Assembly (NCBI RefSeq): GCF_014698035.1
Contig: NZ_JACJSF010000009.1
Span: 1 to 64,000, forward strand
Direction: 5' to 3'
Length of the DNA stretch: 64,000 bases
Source of the DNA: Desmonostoc muscorum FACHB-395
GTDB lineage: Bacteria > Cyanobacteriota > Cyanobacteriia > Cyanobacteriales > Nostocaceae
Shown here: piece by piece, positions 56,221 through 64,000 of the stretch
Position numbering within the stretch: position 1 is the first letter of the stretch
Layout: every line of letters begins with the position of its first letter
Notes under the pieces: model-generated
Databases searched by the model: none
Seen by the model: the letters and a program-made list of their open reading frames with translations, nothing else
Told to the model about the DNA's origin: nothing
Translations under genes and position numbers: made by a program

Positions 56221-58146
56221 GTGTCGTCTTCTAGGACTTTTGAAGATAAACAGCCACAACGTCGGGCTTCATCAGGTTTTGAGTTTTTGAAAGGAGTTGG
56301 TCAGGTAACTGGGGGTACTCTGCTCTCAATTACCATGTTGGCAAGTTCCATTGTAGCCGGAGGACTGGTTGGTTTAGCCATTAGTTTCCGTAATTTGCCA
56401 GATGTAAGACAGCTACGTAACTTTTTTCCCTCAGAAACAACTTACATCTATGACGTTAAGGGTAAACTTTTAACGAGTATCCACGGGGAAGCTAACCGGG
56501 AAGTCGTACCCCTGGATAGAATTTCTCCGAACTTAAAACGGGCGGTATTAGCAAGTGAAGATAGTCACTTCTACGATCACCACGGTATTAACCCCACTGG
56601 TGTTGGCCGCGCTATAGTAGTTAACGCTGTAGCAGGTGGAGTCAAAGAGGGTGGCTCTACTGTTACTATGCAATTGGTCAAAAACCTGTTTTTGTCTCAA
56701 AAGCGTGCCTTTACCCGCAAGTTGGCGGAGGCAGTGCTGGCAATCAGGTTAGAGCAAATTCTCACCAAAGACCAAATTTTAGAAATGTACCTCAATCAAG
56801 TTTATTGGGGTCATAACAATTATGGTGTACAAACGGCAGCCCGTAGTTACTTTAATAAGTCATCAGAATATTTAAGCTTGGGTGAGTCAGCAATGATGGC
56901 GGGTTTGATCCAAGCACCAGAGGAATTCAGCCCCTTTGTGAGCATGAAGCTGGCAAAACAGAAACAAAAAGAAGTGCTGGGGCGGATGCTGGAATTAAAC
57001 TGGATCAACCAGTCTGAGTATGACGATGCCCTCAAGCAGGAAATTAAACTTGGTAGAATCAAATCCTTTCAAGGTAGTGCCCTACCTTATGTAACCAACA
57101 CCGTAGCGCAGGAATTGGCTAAGAAGTTTGGGCGTGAGACACTACTCAAGGGTGGGATGCGAGTGCAAACTACAGTTGATGCCAAGTTCCAAATCATGGC
57201 AGAGGAAACTGTCGTTAAGTGGCATAAAACACTTTTAGATCAAGGATTATCTAAGAACCAAATGGCTCTGGTGTCTATCGATCCGCGCACGCATTTTATC
57301 AAAGCACTGGTGGGCGGTATAGATCCAAAGACCAGTGAATTCAATCGTGCAACTCAAGCTCAACGTCAGCCTGGATCGTCCTTTAAACCCTTTGTATATT
57401 ATACTGCTTTTGCTACTGGGAAATATGCACCAGACTCAACGGTGGTAGATTCCCCAGTCAGCTATCGAGATGGTAACGGTTGGTACTTTCCCAGAAATTA
57501 CGATAATAGTTTTAGGGGATCGATGCCGATTCGCACAGCTTTGGCCCAGTCACGTAACATTCCTGTAATCAAGATTGGTAAGGCTGTGGGGATGAATCGA
57601 GTGATCGAAACTTGTCGTACCTTGGGTATTATGAGTCCGATGGAACCTGTTACTTCCTTGCCTCTTGGTGCAATTGGCGTTACACCTCTGGAAATGGCTA
57701 GTGCTTATGCAACTTTTGCTAATTATGGTTGGCAGTCACCACCCACTGTAATTGCCCGTGTCACTGATAGTAGTGGTAACGTATTGCTAGACAACACTCC
57801 CAAGCCTCAGCTAGTTCTCGATCCTTGGGCATCGGCAGCAATTCTTGATGTGATGCGATCGGTAATTTCTGAAGGTACTGGTAAAGGTGCTGCTATCGGT
57901 CGTCCAGCTGCGGGTAAGACAGGAACAACATCATCCGAAAAAGATATTTGGTTTGTTGGTACTGTGCCACAGTTAACAACTGCGGTTTGGGTAGGCAGAG
58001 ACGACAACAGACAACTAGCTGACCATGCAACAGGTGGTGTTATGGTTGCTCCCATCTGGAAAGATTTTATGGAGAAGGCGCTTAAGAACACACCAGTAGA
58101 AAACTTCAAGCCACCTTCCCAGTTTTCTCGCCCCAAGTCACAATAA
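56221..58146 (+). CDS. Class A penicillin-binding protein (transglycosylase-transpeptidase)
   Basis: A 641-residue bifunctional peptidoglycan synthase. A short cytoplasmic tail precedes one membrane segment (about 33-57). The GT51 domain has catalytic Glu113 in ASEDSHFYDHHG and EGGSTVTMQLVKN. The transpeptidase domain has Ser386 in SSFK, SRN at 444-446 and KTGTT from 566. All three motifs are intact, so it should polymerise and cross-link glycan strands. It ends with a short polar tail. The start is GTG. Nostoc has several such genes; which one this is cannot be told. Confidence 0.94.
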   Translation: MSSSRTFEDKQPQRRASSGFEFLKGVGQVTGGTLLSITMLASSIVAGGLVGLAISFRNLPDVRQLRNFFPSETTYIYDVKGKLLTSIHGEANREVVPLDRISPNLKRAVLASEDSHFYDHHGINPTGVGRAIVVNAVAGGVKEGGSTVTMQLVKNLFLSQKRAFTRKLAEAVLAIRLEQILTKDQILEMYLNQVYWGHNNYGVQTAARSYFNKSSEYLSLGESAMMAGLIQAPEEFSPFVSMKLAKQKQKEVLGRMLELNWINQSEYDDALKQEIKLGRIKSFQGSALPYVTNTVAQELAKKFGRETLLKGGMRVQTTVDAKFQIMAEETVVKWHKTLLDQGLSKNQMALVSIDPRTHFIKALVGGIDPKTSEFNRATQAQRQPGSSFKPFVYYTAFATGKYAPDSTVVDSPVSYRDGNGWYFPRNYDNSFRGSMPIRTALAQSRNIPVIKIGKAVGMNRVIETCRTLGIMSPMEPVTSLPLGAIGVTPLEMASAYATFANYGWQSPPTVIARVTDSSGNVLLDNTPKPQLVLDPWASAAILDVMRSVISEGTGKGAAIGRPAAGKTGTTSSEKDIWFVGTVPQLTTAVWVGRDDNRQLADHATGGVMVAPIWKDFMEKALKNTPVENFKPPSQFSRPKSQ

Positions 58147-58180
58147 TTTTAGATTTCAGATTTTAGATTTTGGATTTTGA

Positions 58181-58207
58181 ATTTTGGATTGGCAATTAAT
58201 CCAAAAT
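58181..58207. terminator. Hairpin between convergent PBP and DUF1825 genes
   Basis: ATTTTGGATT and AATCCAAAAT pair perfectly around a 7-base loop. The AT-rich arms with flanking T- and A-rich runs suit a bidirectional terminator. AGATTTT units upstream resemble the intergenic heptamer-type repeats. Confidence 0.6.
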
Positions 58208-58217
58208 CTAAAATTAA

Positions 58218-58541
58218 CTAAGCCTGTTTTTCTAGCTCGGCTTTCATCCGTTCTAAAGTCAGGTGCATTTGGTCAAACATTTGTTGCGGGGTGACACCGA
58301 ATTGACCTAATTGCGTTTTCAGCTGTTCTACAGTCATTTGTGCCATAAAATCTTCTGATAGCTCGAAGCGCTTCATAAAGATGCGATACCGATCCATCAT
58401 GGCTTCCATTTGCTCAATAAACAGCTTTTTGCCATCTCGGTCAAATTTGCCGTAGTTGTTACCAAGCTTGATTAGCGCTTGATAATCTTCAAACAGTTGT
58501 TTTGCTTCTTGCTGAACTATCTCAGAATCGAAGAATCCCAT
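58218..58541 (-). CDS. DUF1825 family protein
   Basis: A 107-residue all-helical, cytoplasmic protein of a family confined to cyanobacteria. It reads as two or three long amphipathic helices (QQEAKQLFEDYQALIKLG, KKLFIEQMEAMMDRYRIFMKRF, TPQQMFDQMHLTLERMKAEL). The function is unknown. It is a single gene between convergent PBP and the J-domain gene. Confidence 0.88.
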   Translation of the reverse strand: MGFFDSEIVQQEAKQLFEDYQALIKLGNNYGKFDRDGKKLFIEQMEAMMDRYRIFMKRFELSEDFMAQMTVEQLKTQLGQFGVTPQQMFDQMHLTLERMKAELEKQA

Positions 58542-58667
58542 ATTGCTTATATTAAACTGAGCGCCCAGACTCAGTAGCTTAATAGTTTTACTTCTATTTA
58601 TTATTTTAGTCTAGGTGAGTAATCTAGTGACGAAGCTTCGGTTTTAGTACGGTTTGTTACCGAAATT

Positions 58668-59591
58668 TCAACACTTGACTTGAGAACCTTTTCGCTGTGT
58701 AAAGCGACTTAATAAAGCCGCAATACTCATAGCTTTAGCCATTGATTTAGGATTGGTGTTTTCACCCAGTTGAATTTTCAGTTCGGGAGCGTATTTTAAG
58801 GCTAGTGAATTTTTTGGGTTAAGTTTTAATGCTTGACAGATGTAAACCCTAGCCATCCCCATAAATTTTTGTTTGAGATGCACCAAACCTAATAAGGCAT
58901 AATAGTCGCTGTTATTCGGCTCTAATTTTATGGCATCGCGCAGTTCTTGAACAGCTATAGTCCATTTTCCTAGCCTGACATACTCAATAGCTCGCTGGTA
59001 GTGACGTTGAGAGTAGTTTGTCAAAACTGGTTTGACATCAGTTAATGTCAATTCAACTGGGTTGACTTCTACTTCAGAGATTATGGGAACAGTTTTTTGT
59101 GGTAAGAAGAGGTCTGGTTTATGCAACCGTAGGTATACTAAATTCAGTATAGTAATTTGTTGCGTCACCTGATAAAACTGATCTAGTGATTTGTATTGAG
59201 CTTCTGCATAACAGGCGATCGCTTCTTCATAAAACAATTCTGCTTCGGGTGTAGACATTTTCATAATTTCCTGAGCTATGGCACTTTGAGAAGACAAAGG
59301 CTTCTGCTCTAAAATTCTTGCATCCGATCGCAGCATAGCGATCGCAATCAAGCGCTTCTGTCGATGTTTCAGTTGTTGATAAGCTGGGTTGATTAAATGG
59401 CTAAATATTGCCGTTGCTAATTTTTGGTCTGGATTGCAGTTTTTGGCATGGCGATCGGGATGTAGCAGCTTCGCTAAAGTGTGATAGCGTTTGAAAATCT
59501 GGCGATCGTCAGCAATTACAGAAATTCCTAGCACAGCGTAAGGATCACAAAGCTTTTCAACCCATCCTGGCGGTAGTAAGGTCTGTGACAT
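58668..59591 (-). CDS. J-domain and TPR protein
   Basis: A 307-residue protein. Residues 10-95 form a J-domain (DPYAVLGISVIADDRQIFKR), with the HPD tripeptide in LLHPDRHAKN that activates DnaK. The HPD means it can in principle work with Hsp70. Two or three TPR units follow near 195-275 (AIEYVRLGKWTIAVQELRDA and YYALLGLVHLKQKFMGMARV). It lacks the Gly/Phe and zinc-finger parts of DnaJ proper. TPR units probably recruit a client. No membrane segment. Confidence 0.88.
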   Translation of the reverse strand: MSQTLLPPGWVEKLCDPYAVLGISVIADDRQIFKRYHTLAKLLHPDRHAKNCNPDQKLATAIFSHLINPAYQQLKHRQKRLIAIAMLRSDARILEQKPLSSQSAIAQEIMKMSTPEAELFYEEAIACYAEAQYKSLDQFYQVTQQITILNLVYLRLHKPDLFLPQKTVPIISEVEVNPVELTLTDVKPVLTNYSQRHYQRAIEYVRLGKWTIAVQELRDAIKLEPNNSDYYALLGLVHLKQKFMGMARVYICQALKLNPKNSLALKYAPELKIQLGENTNPKSMAKAMSIAALLSRFTQRKGSQVKC

Positions 59592-59774
59592 AGTAGTAAT
59601 AAAGCTGTTAAAAACTTAAAATTAGCATCAAAGCTCAATGCACAGTCATGTGAAACTTACTCAAATTTCTTCAAATACTAAATTGTGTGGGAACTTTCGA
59701 AAGTCTGGAGAGCAAGCCAGGGTAGTTGACTGTTTGATTGTAGGAACTGTGGTATTGGTAGATTTATTAGAAAT

Positions 59775-60149
59775 ATGTTGACTAAGCGCAAAAGTAGAAG
59801 CGTTGCTGCTGTTTTAGCTTTTTCTGGCACGCTGACAATTTCAGGATTACATAAATTCTATCTGGGACAGCCTCTGTGGGGTGTTTTGTATGTATTACTT
59901 TCCTGGACACCTATCCCCAAGGTAGCTAGTGCCATTGAGGGAGTTTGGTATTTAGCCCAAGACGAAGAAGCTTTTGATCGTAATTTTAATCTAGGCAAGT
60001 CAGCAACAAGGAACTCACAAAAGGTAAGTAATCAGGTAGGAGCGATGGCTGACGCAATGCGAGAATTAGATGCTTTGCGTCAGGATGGACTGATTTCAGA
60101 GTATGAGTTTGAGCAAAAGCGCCGCCAATTGCTAGACCAGATTTCTTGA
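59775..60149 (+). CDS. TM2 domain protein with SHOCT-like C-terminus
   Basis: A 124-residue protein. TM2-type membrane hairpin: AVLAFSGTLTISGLHKFYLGQ and WGVLYVLLSWTPIPKVASAIEG, with the family FYLG turn. A short helical motif at the end (REL DALRQDGLISEYEFEQKR, one continuous stretch from about 103) is a SHOCT-type oligomerisation segment. It precedes the helix-hairpin-helix gene by 14 bp and is likely co-transcribed with it. The function of TM2 proteins is unknown. Confidence 0.85.
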   Translation: MLTKRKSRSVAAVLAFSGTLTISGLHKFYLGQPLWGVLYVLLSWTPIPKVASAIEGVWYLAQDEEAFDRNFNLGKSATRNSQKVSNQVGAMADAMRELDALRQDGLISEYEFEQKRRQLLDQIS

Positions 60150-60163
60150 GGTAAGCGACAATC

Positions 60164-60697
60164 ATGAATAACTGGCTACCTTTGAACCCCAGGTTGCAAA
60201 AACTCCGCGCCAAGCTCATCAACGATCCCTACTATCGCCTACAATCTGGGGAAGAAATTCAGATAGCGGCCAAATTAGGTATTCGCATTGATGCTAATCA
60301 AGCCACTGTAGATGATTGGTTACGCCTACCAGGTTTATCAATTCACCAAGCGCGATCGCTTGTAGAACTTTCGCATTCTGGTGTTAAATTTTACTGTATT
60401 GAAGATATTGCTGCGGCTTTGGCTATACCAGCGCCGCGTCTGGAGCCATTAAAGCCTCTGCTGAATTTTATTTACTATGACCACGAATCTTTAGAAAGTG
60501 CTACGCATTTAGTCAATCCGAATACAGCAACAGTCGAAAAGTTAGCACAAATTCCATTTATAGATTTATCTTTAGCCCAAGCAGTGGTTCAAAATCGGCA
60601 ATCCTCTGGGCCTTACCGTAACCTAGCTGATTTCCAACGACGGCTGGAGTTACCTGGTGATGCGATCGCCCAACTGATGTATTATTTAAGGTTTTAA
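60164..60697 (+). CDS. Helix-hairpin-helix (ComEA-like) protein
   Basis: A 177-residue soluble protein with two to three helix-hairpin-helix units. LRLPGLSIHQARSLVEL and LAQIPFIDLSLAQAVVQNR are the GxG-type hairpins. The second reads as a ComEA-style module (NPNTATVEKLAQIPFIDLSL, SSGPYRNLADFQRRL). It binds DNA presumably. There is no membrane anchor, unlike competence ComEA, so a general DNA-binding function is more likely. It follows the TM2 gene by 14 bp, and a hairpin follows its stop directly. Confidence 0.85.
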   Translation: MNNWLPLNPRLQKLRAKLINDPYYRLQSGEEIQIAAKLGIRIDANQATVDDWLRLPGLSIHQARSLVELSHSGVKFYCIEDIAAALAIPAPRLEPLKPLLNFIYYDHESLESATHLVNPNTATVEKLAQIPFIDLSLAQAVVQNRQSSGPYRNLADFQRRLELPGDAIAQLMYYLRF

Positions 60698-60724
60698 GTT
60701 AGAAGTTATTTTAAAACTTCTAAC
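60698..60724. terminator. Hairpin after the helix-hairpin-helix gene
   Basis: GTTAGAAGTT and AACTTCTAAC form a perfect 10-bp stem around a 7-base loop, starting at the base after the stop codon. There is no T-run on the plus strand; lepB ends convergently 87 bp on. Confidence 0.5.
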
Positions 60725-60810
60725 TCTGCTCATTTTAGATTTTGAGTCGAACCTTTGGTGCGCTTACAGCGCAACTTGGATTGAAGGAAAAATCCAAAAT
60801 CCAAAATTGA

Positions 60811-61383
60811 TTAAATGAACCCAATGCGATCAAGAGGCCAAAAACGAAACGTTGCCCGACCAATAACATTTTCTTTGGGTAAAAAGCCCCAATACCGAGA
60901 GTCATTACTATCATTCCGATTATCTCCCATGACAAAAAATTCGTCTTCTGGGACTTTCACTGCTTGGTATGGCTGATTTGGTGGTTCAGCAATGTAGTCT
61001 TCTGTCAAGGGTTGACCGTTGAGATAGACTTTGCCAGAATCAACACTAATTACCTCACCAGGCTGGCCAATAACCCGCTTGATGAAAGCTTGGTCTTTAG
61101 GATATCCCCGACGTTGTAGTTCTGCGGGTGGCTGAAAAACAATAATATCCCCAGTTATGGGAGGGTGAAAATGGTAGGATATTTTTTCAACTACCAAGCG
61201 ATCGCCAGTATGTAAGGTTGGCAGCATCGAATCCGAAGGGATATAGCGGGGTTCGGCGATAAAAGTTCTGATCAGAAATGCTAAACATAATGCGATCGCA
61301 ATTAAAATCAGATTTTCTTGCCAACTACGCAATACTTTTGACGACGCACGTTCTTCTTTTGCATCACTTTCGTGAGGAATCAT
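60811..61383 (-). CDS. lepB: Signal peptidase I
   Basis: A 190-residue membrane-bound serine protease that removes signal peptides. One N-terminal membrane segment (ENLILIAIALCLAFLIRTFI) is followed by the catalytic Ser52 in IPSDSMLPTL and Lys102 in AFIKRVIGQPGE, then the conserved GDNRNDSNDSRYWG. Length is typical of the shorter cyanobacterial type. It would process exported products such as PsaF. It is a single gene, and the AT-rich region behind it is empty. Confidence 0.96.
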   Translation of the reverse strand: MIPHESDAKEERASSKVLRSWQENLILIAIALCLAFLIRTFIAEPRYIPSDSMLPTLHTGDRLVVEKISYHFHPPITGDIIVFQPPAELQRRGYPKDQAFIKRVIGQPGEVISVDSGKVYLNGQPLTEDYIAEPPNQPYQAVKVPEDEFFVMGDNRNDSNDSRYWGFLPKENVIGRATFRFWPLDRIGFI

Positions 61384-63086
61384 AAAAATTTGTAGCCAGT
61401 TTCAGAAGTGGGACAAATACCTTGATTATTTTGACTCAAAAGGTATACTAATAAACAACTTAGGTTATGCATAAACCCATACATATATTAAACAATACAG
61501 TTATTACGTCTACCAAACATAAGTAAAAGTACTGTAAATAAACGATGACCTCTTTAAGGGAATATAAGCTGATGATTAAGATTCCTTGAGAAGTTAAGAA
61601 TTCTAATTCTTATTGTTGCAATTATAATATAAGGCAAGTTATTAGATAATTTTCAGTTTTACTGCGTTCTGCTAAAAAAGCTAGTTACCGATTGATAAAG
61701 CAATACATACAGTCGGTTTTTATTTGAGCAGAAAATTGGTCGTTAAGTAGCAAAACTGCTTACGACATATATAACAGTATCTGCTTCACTTCACTGAAAA
61801 AAAGCCGAGGTCAGTCTTGGTAGCTGAGTTAAAATCAAATATATTTGATATGTATTATTAAGTGATATTACATAAAACTAACTACTATTGCAATGTAATT
61901 TTAAATACAAAATTACAGCTTTAACAAGTGATAACAGTAAAAAATATTACCTTTAAATGTAGAATTCAATAGTATAAATGTTATGTAGAACTGATATTTG
62001 ATTTTTGAAAAAACTCAGTACATCTGACAAAGCCTTGTTTCCTATTGACTATTGCCTACCTATGCACTTAGATTCAGAAATCTCAGAAATCGAAGCGAAT
62101 TCCTAATATTATGATGATTTTAACAACTTAGCCTAGATATATGCGAATTTTTCCGTAATTACACGGTGACAGTACATATTAAAGTGTACTATTAATAAGA
62201 TATAAATCTCCATCATTATCGAGAAAAACATTAACCGACAAAAGCCATTAGCAATTTAGCCTAAAGTATCAGCATTAAAAATAGAATTAAACTGCCGATA
62301 AAATTATTTTTGCTAAATTGGTCAAAAGTATCTAGATTAACGAATAAGTGCCCCTTGGCAATGAGAAACTATATTGAATCAATTTTCGTCTGGTCTATTT
62401 CCTAGAAAGTACAAGGTAATATTCTGTCAGTTGAAAATTTAACTTTTTCTTAAAAAAGAAGCAATAGCAGCAGGCAGTAGAATATATCTTATCAACAATA
62501 GAACTAACAGTTTGCTAGACTCATTTTTGAAAGATACCCCGCCCCTCATAAGTAGTTTTATATGTTAACCACATAATTCGCTAAGTTGTATAATTTACAA
62601 CTTTAGTGTCACAGTGTCTGAAGATAAAAACTTCAGTCCGCGAAAACTGCAAATTGTATACGCGACAGTCTAGCTTATCTTATTTGTAAAGCTATAAAAC
62701 TTGAAATGATAATGCTGCCTTCGCTGTGAAGTGAAAGACAGAAACTAATTCAGAACTCCTATTAAGAGGATTTTGGGGCGTGGCTAATTATCTAATTGTA
62801 CTCCTTCTTAGAGCTAGAGGTAAGAATGTGGAAATGCAGACCTTGCATTTTATGAATGGGTTGACATTACACGGTACCAAGTATTGTGTAAGCATTGATT
62901 CTCATTGAAATCTCAAGTATGTAGGTTCAGTTAAAGCCATATAGTCTATTGTGAATCTTCGTTAGCCCAAATTCCAATTTTCAGAATTACCAGTAACTAG
63001 CTGGTATTTTAAGATATCTAAAAAAATGTGCTATAACGTACCGTCATAACCGTGGTTGATGGTTCGATCTTTGAAGGAGCTATGAG
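61384..63086. other. Gene-free stretch, 1703 bp
   Basis: The longest empty region of the window. It is strongly AT-rich and has no open frame with family features. Small hairpins are seen: AGTACA/TGTACT (62171-62190), AGTTGTA/TACAACT (62584-62602) and CTGAAG/CTTCAG (62618-62636). No tRNA or known small RNA was recognised. It likely contains the promoter of the NodB deacetylase and perhaps an unrecognised RNA. Confidence 0.5.
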
Positions 63087-63998
63087 GTGGAAAACAATAA
63101 GTCGTTTCTGTGGCCAGAAGGAATATTAATTGCACTGCTTGCTTTAGGTGGTGTTTTTAGCCTTGCTTTCATGATGCTTCTCAGACCAAATGCCTCAGAG
63201 GCTCAGAGTAGACAAAATATCGATATCAAGGATGTAGCTGCAAATGTAGGAACTCAGCAGCGCATTGAGAAATTAAAGGCGGCGATGTTTACAAGTTGGC
63301 AGCAAGAAGCACAAACAAAAGGGCTATCTTACGCTTTGCCATCACGTTTTCAAGGAGCAATAATTGAAGAGGCAAAACTAACTCAGGGTGAAAAAGTGAT
63401 TGCTCTCACCTTTGATGATGGCCCTTGGCCTGATACTACAGAGCAAGTGCTAGATATTCTGAAATCAAATAATATCAAAGGAACGTTTTTTGTTGTTGGG
63501 CAGAACCTAAAAAATTATCCAGAAATAGGAAAGAAAATTGTAACCGAAGGTCATGTCATTGCTAACCATACTTGGCATCACTGGTATCACTTCTTTAATC
63601 AACAAGCAGCAGCTTTTGAAATTGATCGCACAACAGACCTAATCTATCAAATCACAGGCGCTAAAACAAATCTCTTCCGACCGCCTGGTGGGAATCTGCA
63701 CAATGGATTGTCTGCTTATGCTAGAGGACAGAAGTATGCTGTGATCATGTGGTCGGCTGACTCAACAGACTACAAATTACCGACTGTACCAAAGTTGATA
63801 GATAACGTAATTAAAGATTCAAAACCTGGTGGTATTGTGCTAATGCATGATGGTGGTGGGAACCGTTCTCGAACTGTACAAGCCTTACCAGAAATTATTA
63901 GCAACTTTAGAAAGCAAGGCTATCGCTTTGTGACTATTCCAGAACTTTTAGAAATAGAAGATACAGGTCAAAAGTTGCTTGCTAATAAAAAGCAATAA
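63087..63998 (+). CDS. NodB-family polysaccharide deacetylase, membrane-anchored
   Basis: A 303-residue protein with an N-terminal anchor (ILIALLALGGVFSLAFMMLL), so its catalytic domain lies outside the membrane. NodB motifs are complete: TFDDGPWPDT (catalytic Asp and metal Asp), HTWHH (metal His pair), RPPGGN, and the final VLMHDGGG. It deacetylates N-acetyl groups of a polysaccharide, such as peptidoglycan or exopolysaccharide. Start GTG 63087 with AAGGAG seven bases before it. It stands behind a 1.7 kb gene-free region. Its stop lies two bases before the window end. Confidence 0.93.
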   Translation: MENNKSFLWPEGILIALLALGGVFSLAFMMLLRPNASEAQSRQNIDIKDVAANVGTQQRIEKLKAAMFTSWQQEAQTKGLSYALPSRFQGAIIEEAKLTQGEKVIALTFDDGPWPDTTEQVLDILKSNNIKGTFFVVGQNLKNYPEIGKKIVTEGHVIANHTWHHWYHFFNQQAAAFEIDRTTDLIYQITGAKTNLFRPPGGNLHNGLSAYARGQKYAVIMWSADSTDYKLPTVPKLIDNVIKDSKPGGIVLMHDGGGNRSRTVQALPEIISNFRKQGYRFVTIPELLEIEDTGQKLLANKKQ

Positions 63999-64000
63999 TT

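Overview
The window is a chromosomal segment of a filamentous, heterocyst-forming type cyanobacterium, most like Nostoc/Anabaena. The evidence is frequent GCGATCGC (HIP1) octamers, photosystem I genes (psaF-psaJ-psaL in one cluster, plus a separate psaX), ndhB, cyanobacteria-only families (DUF1825, Tic22-like, CYP110-like P450), many HisKA-type kinases, and the 7- and 9-bp tandem repeats (STRR type) typical of Nostocales. It is mostly ordinary core genome with one clearly accessory island. No phage, intact insertion sequence, CRISPR array or rRNA was seen. The only RNA gene found is a tRNA-Pro(UGG).

Layout. 1-2.9 kb: a repeat hairpin, a decayed DNA methyltransferase, a small hypothetical gene, an exported SGNH hydrolase and a DUF4864 protein. 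3-9.2 kb: larE, a hybrid histidine kinase, a LivH-type amino-acid permease behind a twin palindromic site, psaX (49 codons), lipA and a response regulator. 10-22.5 kb: a signalling and terpenoid island. It holds a 1871-residue Ser/Thr kinase-ATPase-GAF-histidine kinase, a P450 and a class I terpene synthase (one strand, convergent with the giant kinase), then a receiver-histidine kinase, a FIST remnant, a MetOD1 protein and a PAS-histidine kinase. 22.6-34.5 kb: ndhB, a WD40 protein with a COG0523 metallochaperone behind a Zur-like box, a hydrolase, sufE, an RRM protein, an M48-like protein lacking its zinc motif, and prfC. 34.6-49.8 kb: DUF4870, hemB, pdhB, secD-secF, two related GNAT enzymes, a degenerate histidine kinase, tsaC, prmC, a Tic22-like protein, tRNA-Pro, an ACT-like protein, a hydrolase and tsaD. 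50-64 kb: psaF-psaJ-psaL, remA-gmk, tyrS-pyrF, a class A PBP, DUF1825, a J-domain/TPR protein, TM2-SHOCT, a helix-hairpin-helix protein, lepB, a 1.7 kb gene-free stretch and a NodB-family deacetylase.

How the genes work together. Photosynthesis genes supply PSI subunits F, J, L and X and the NDH-1 subunit NdhB. tsaC and tsaD serve tRNA t6A synthesis, while prmC and prfC serve translation termination. secD/secF and lepB serve protein export, and larE, sufE and the COG0523 protein handle sulfur and metals. The terpene synthase-P450-kinase arrangement matches the minicluster described from Nostoc PCC 7120 and N. punctiforme. Here it is flanked on the far side by more kinases that share nearly the same transmitter module. 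I regard this island as the best candidate for an incompletely described system, although its core is known.

Intergenic DNA is rich in mobile-looking short repeats. Notable ones are a 113-bp MITE with terminal inverted repeats and 10-bp flanking direct repeats, and a TAGTCAT/CATTGGT heptamer element that provides the stop codons of three genes. Several start codons were moved downstream from the longest reading frame because the extra upstream part reads through such repeats or lacks family similarity.
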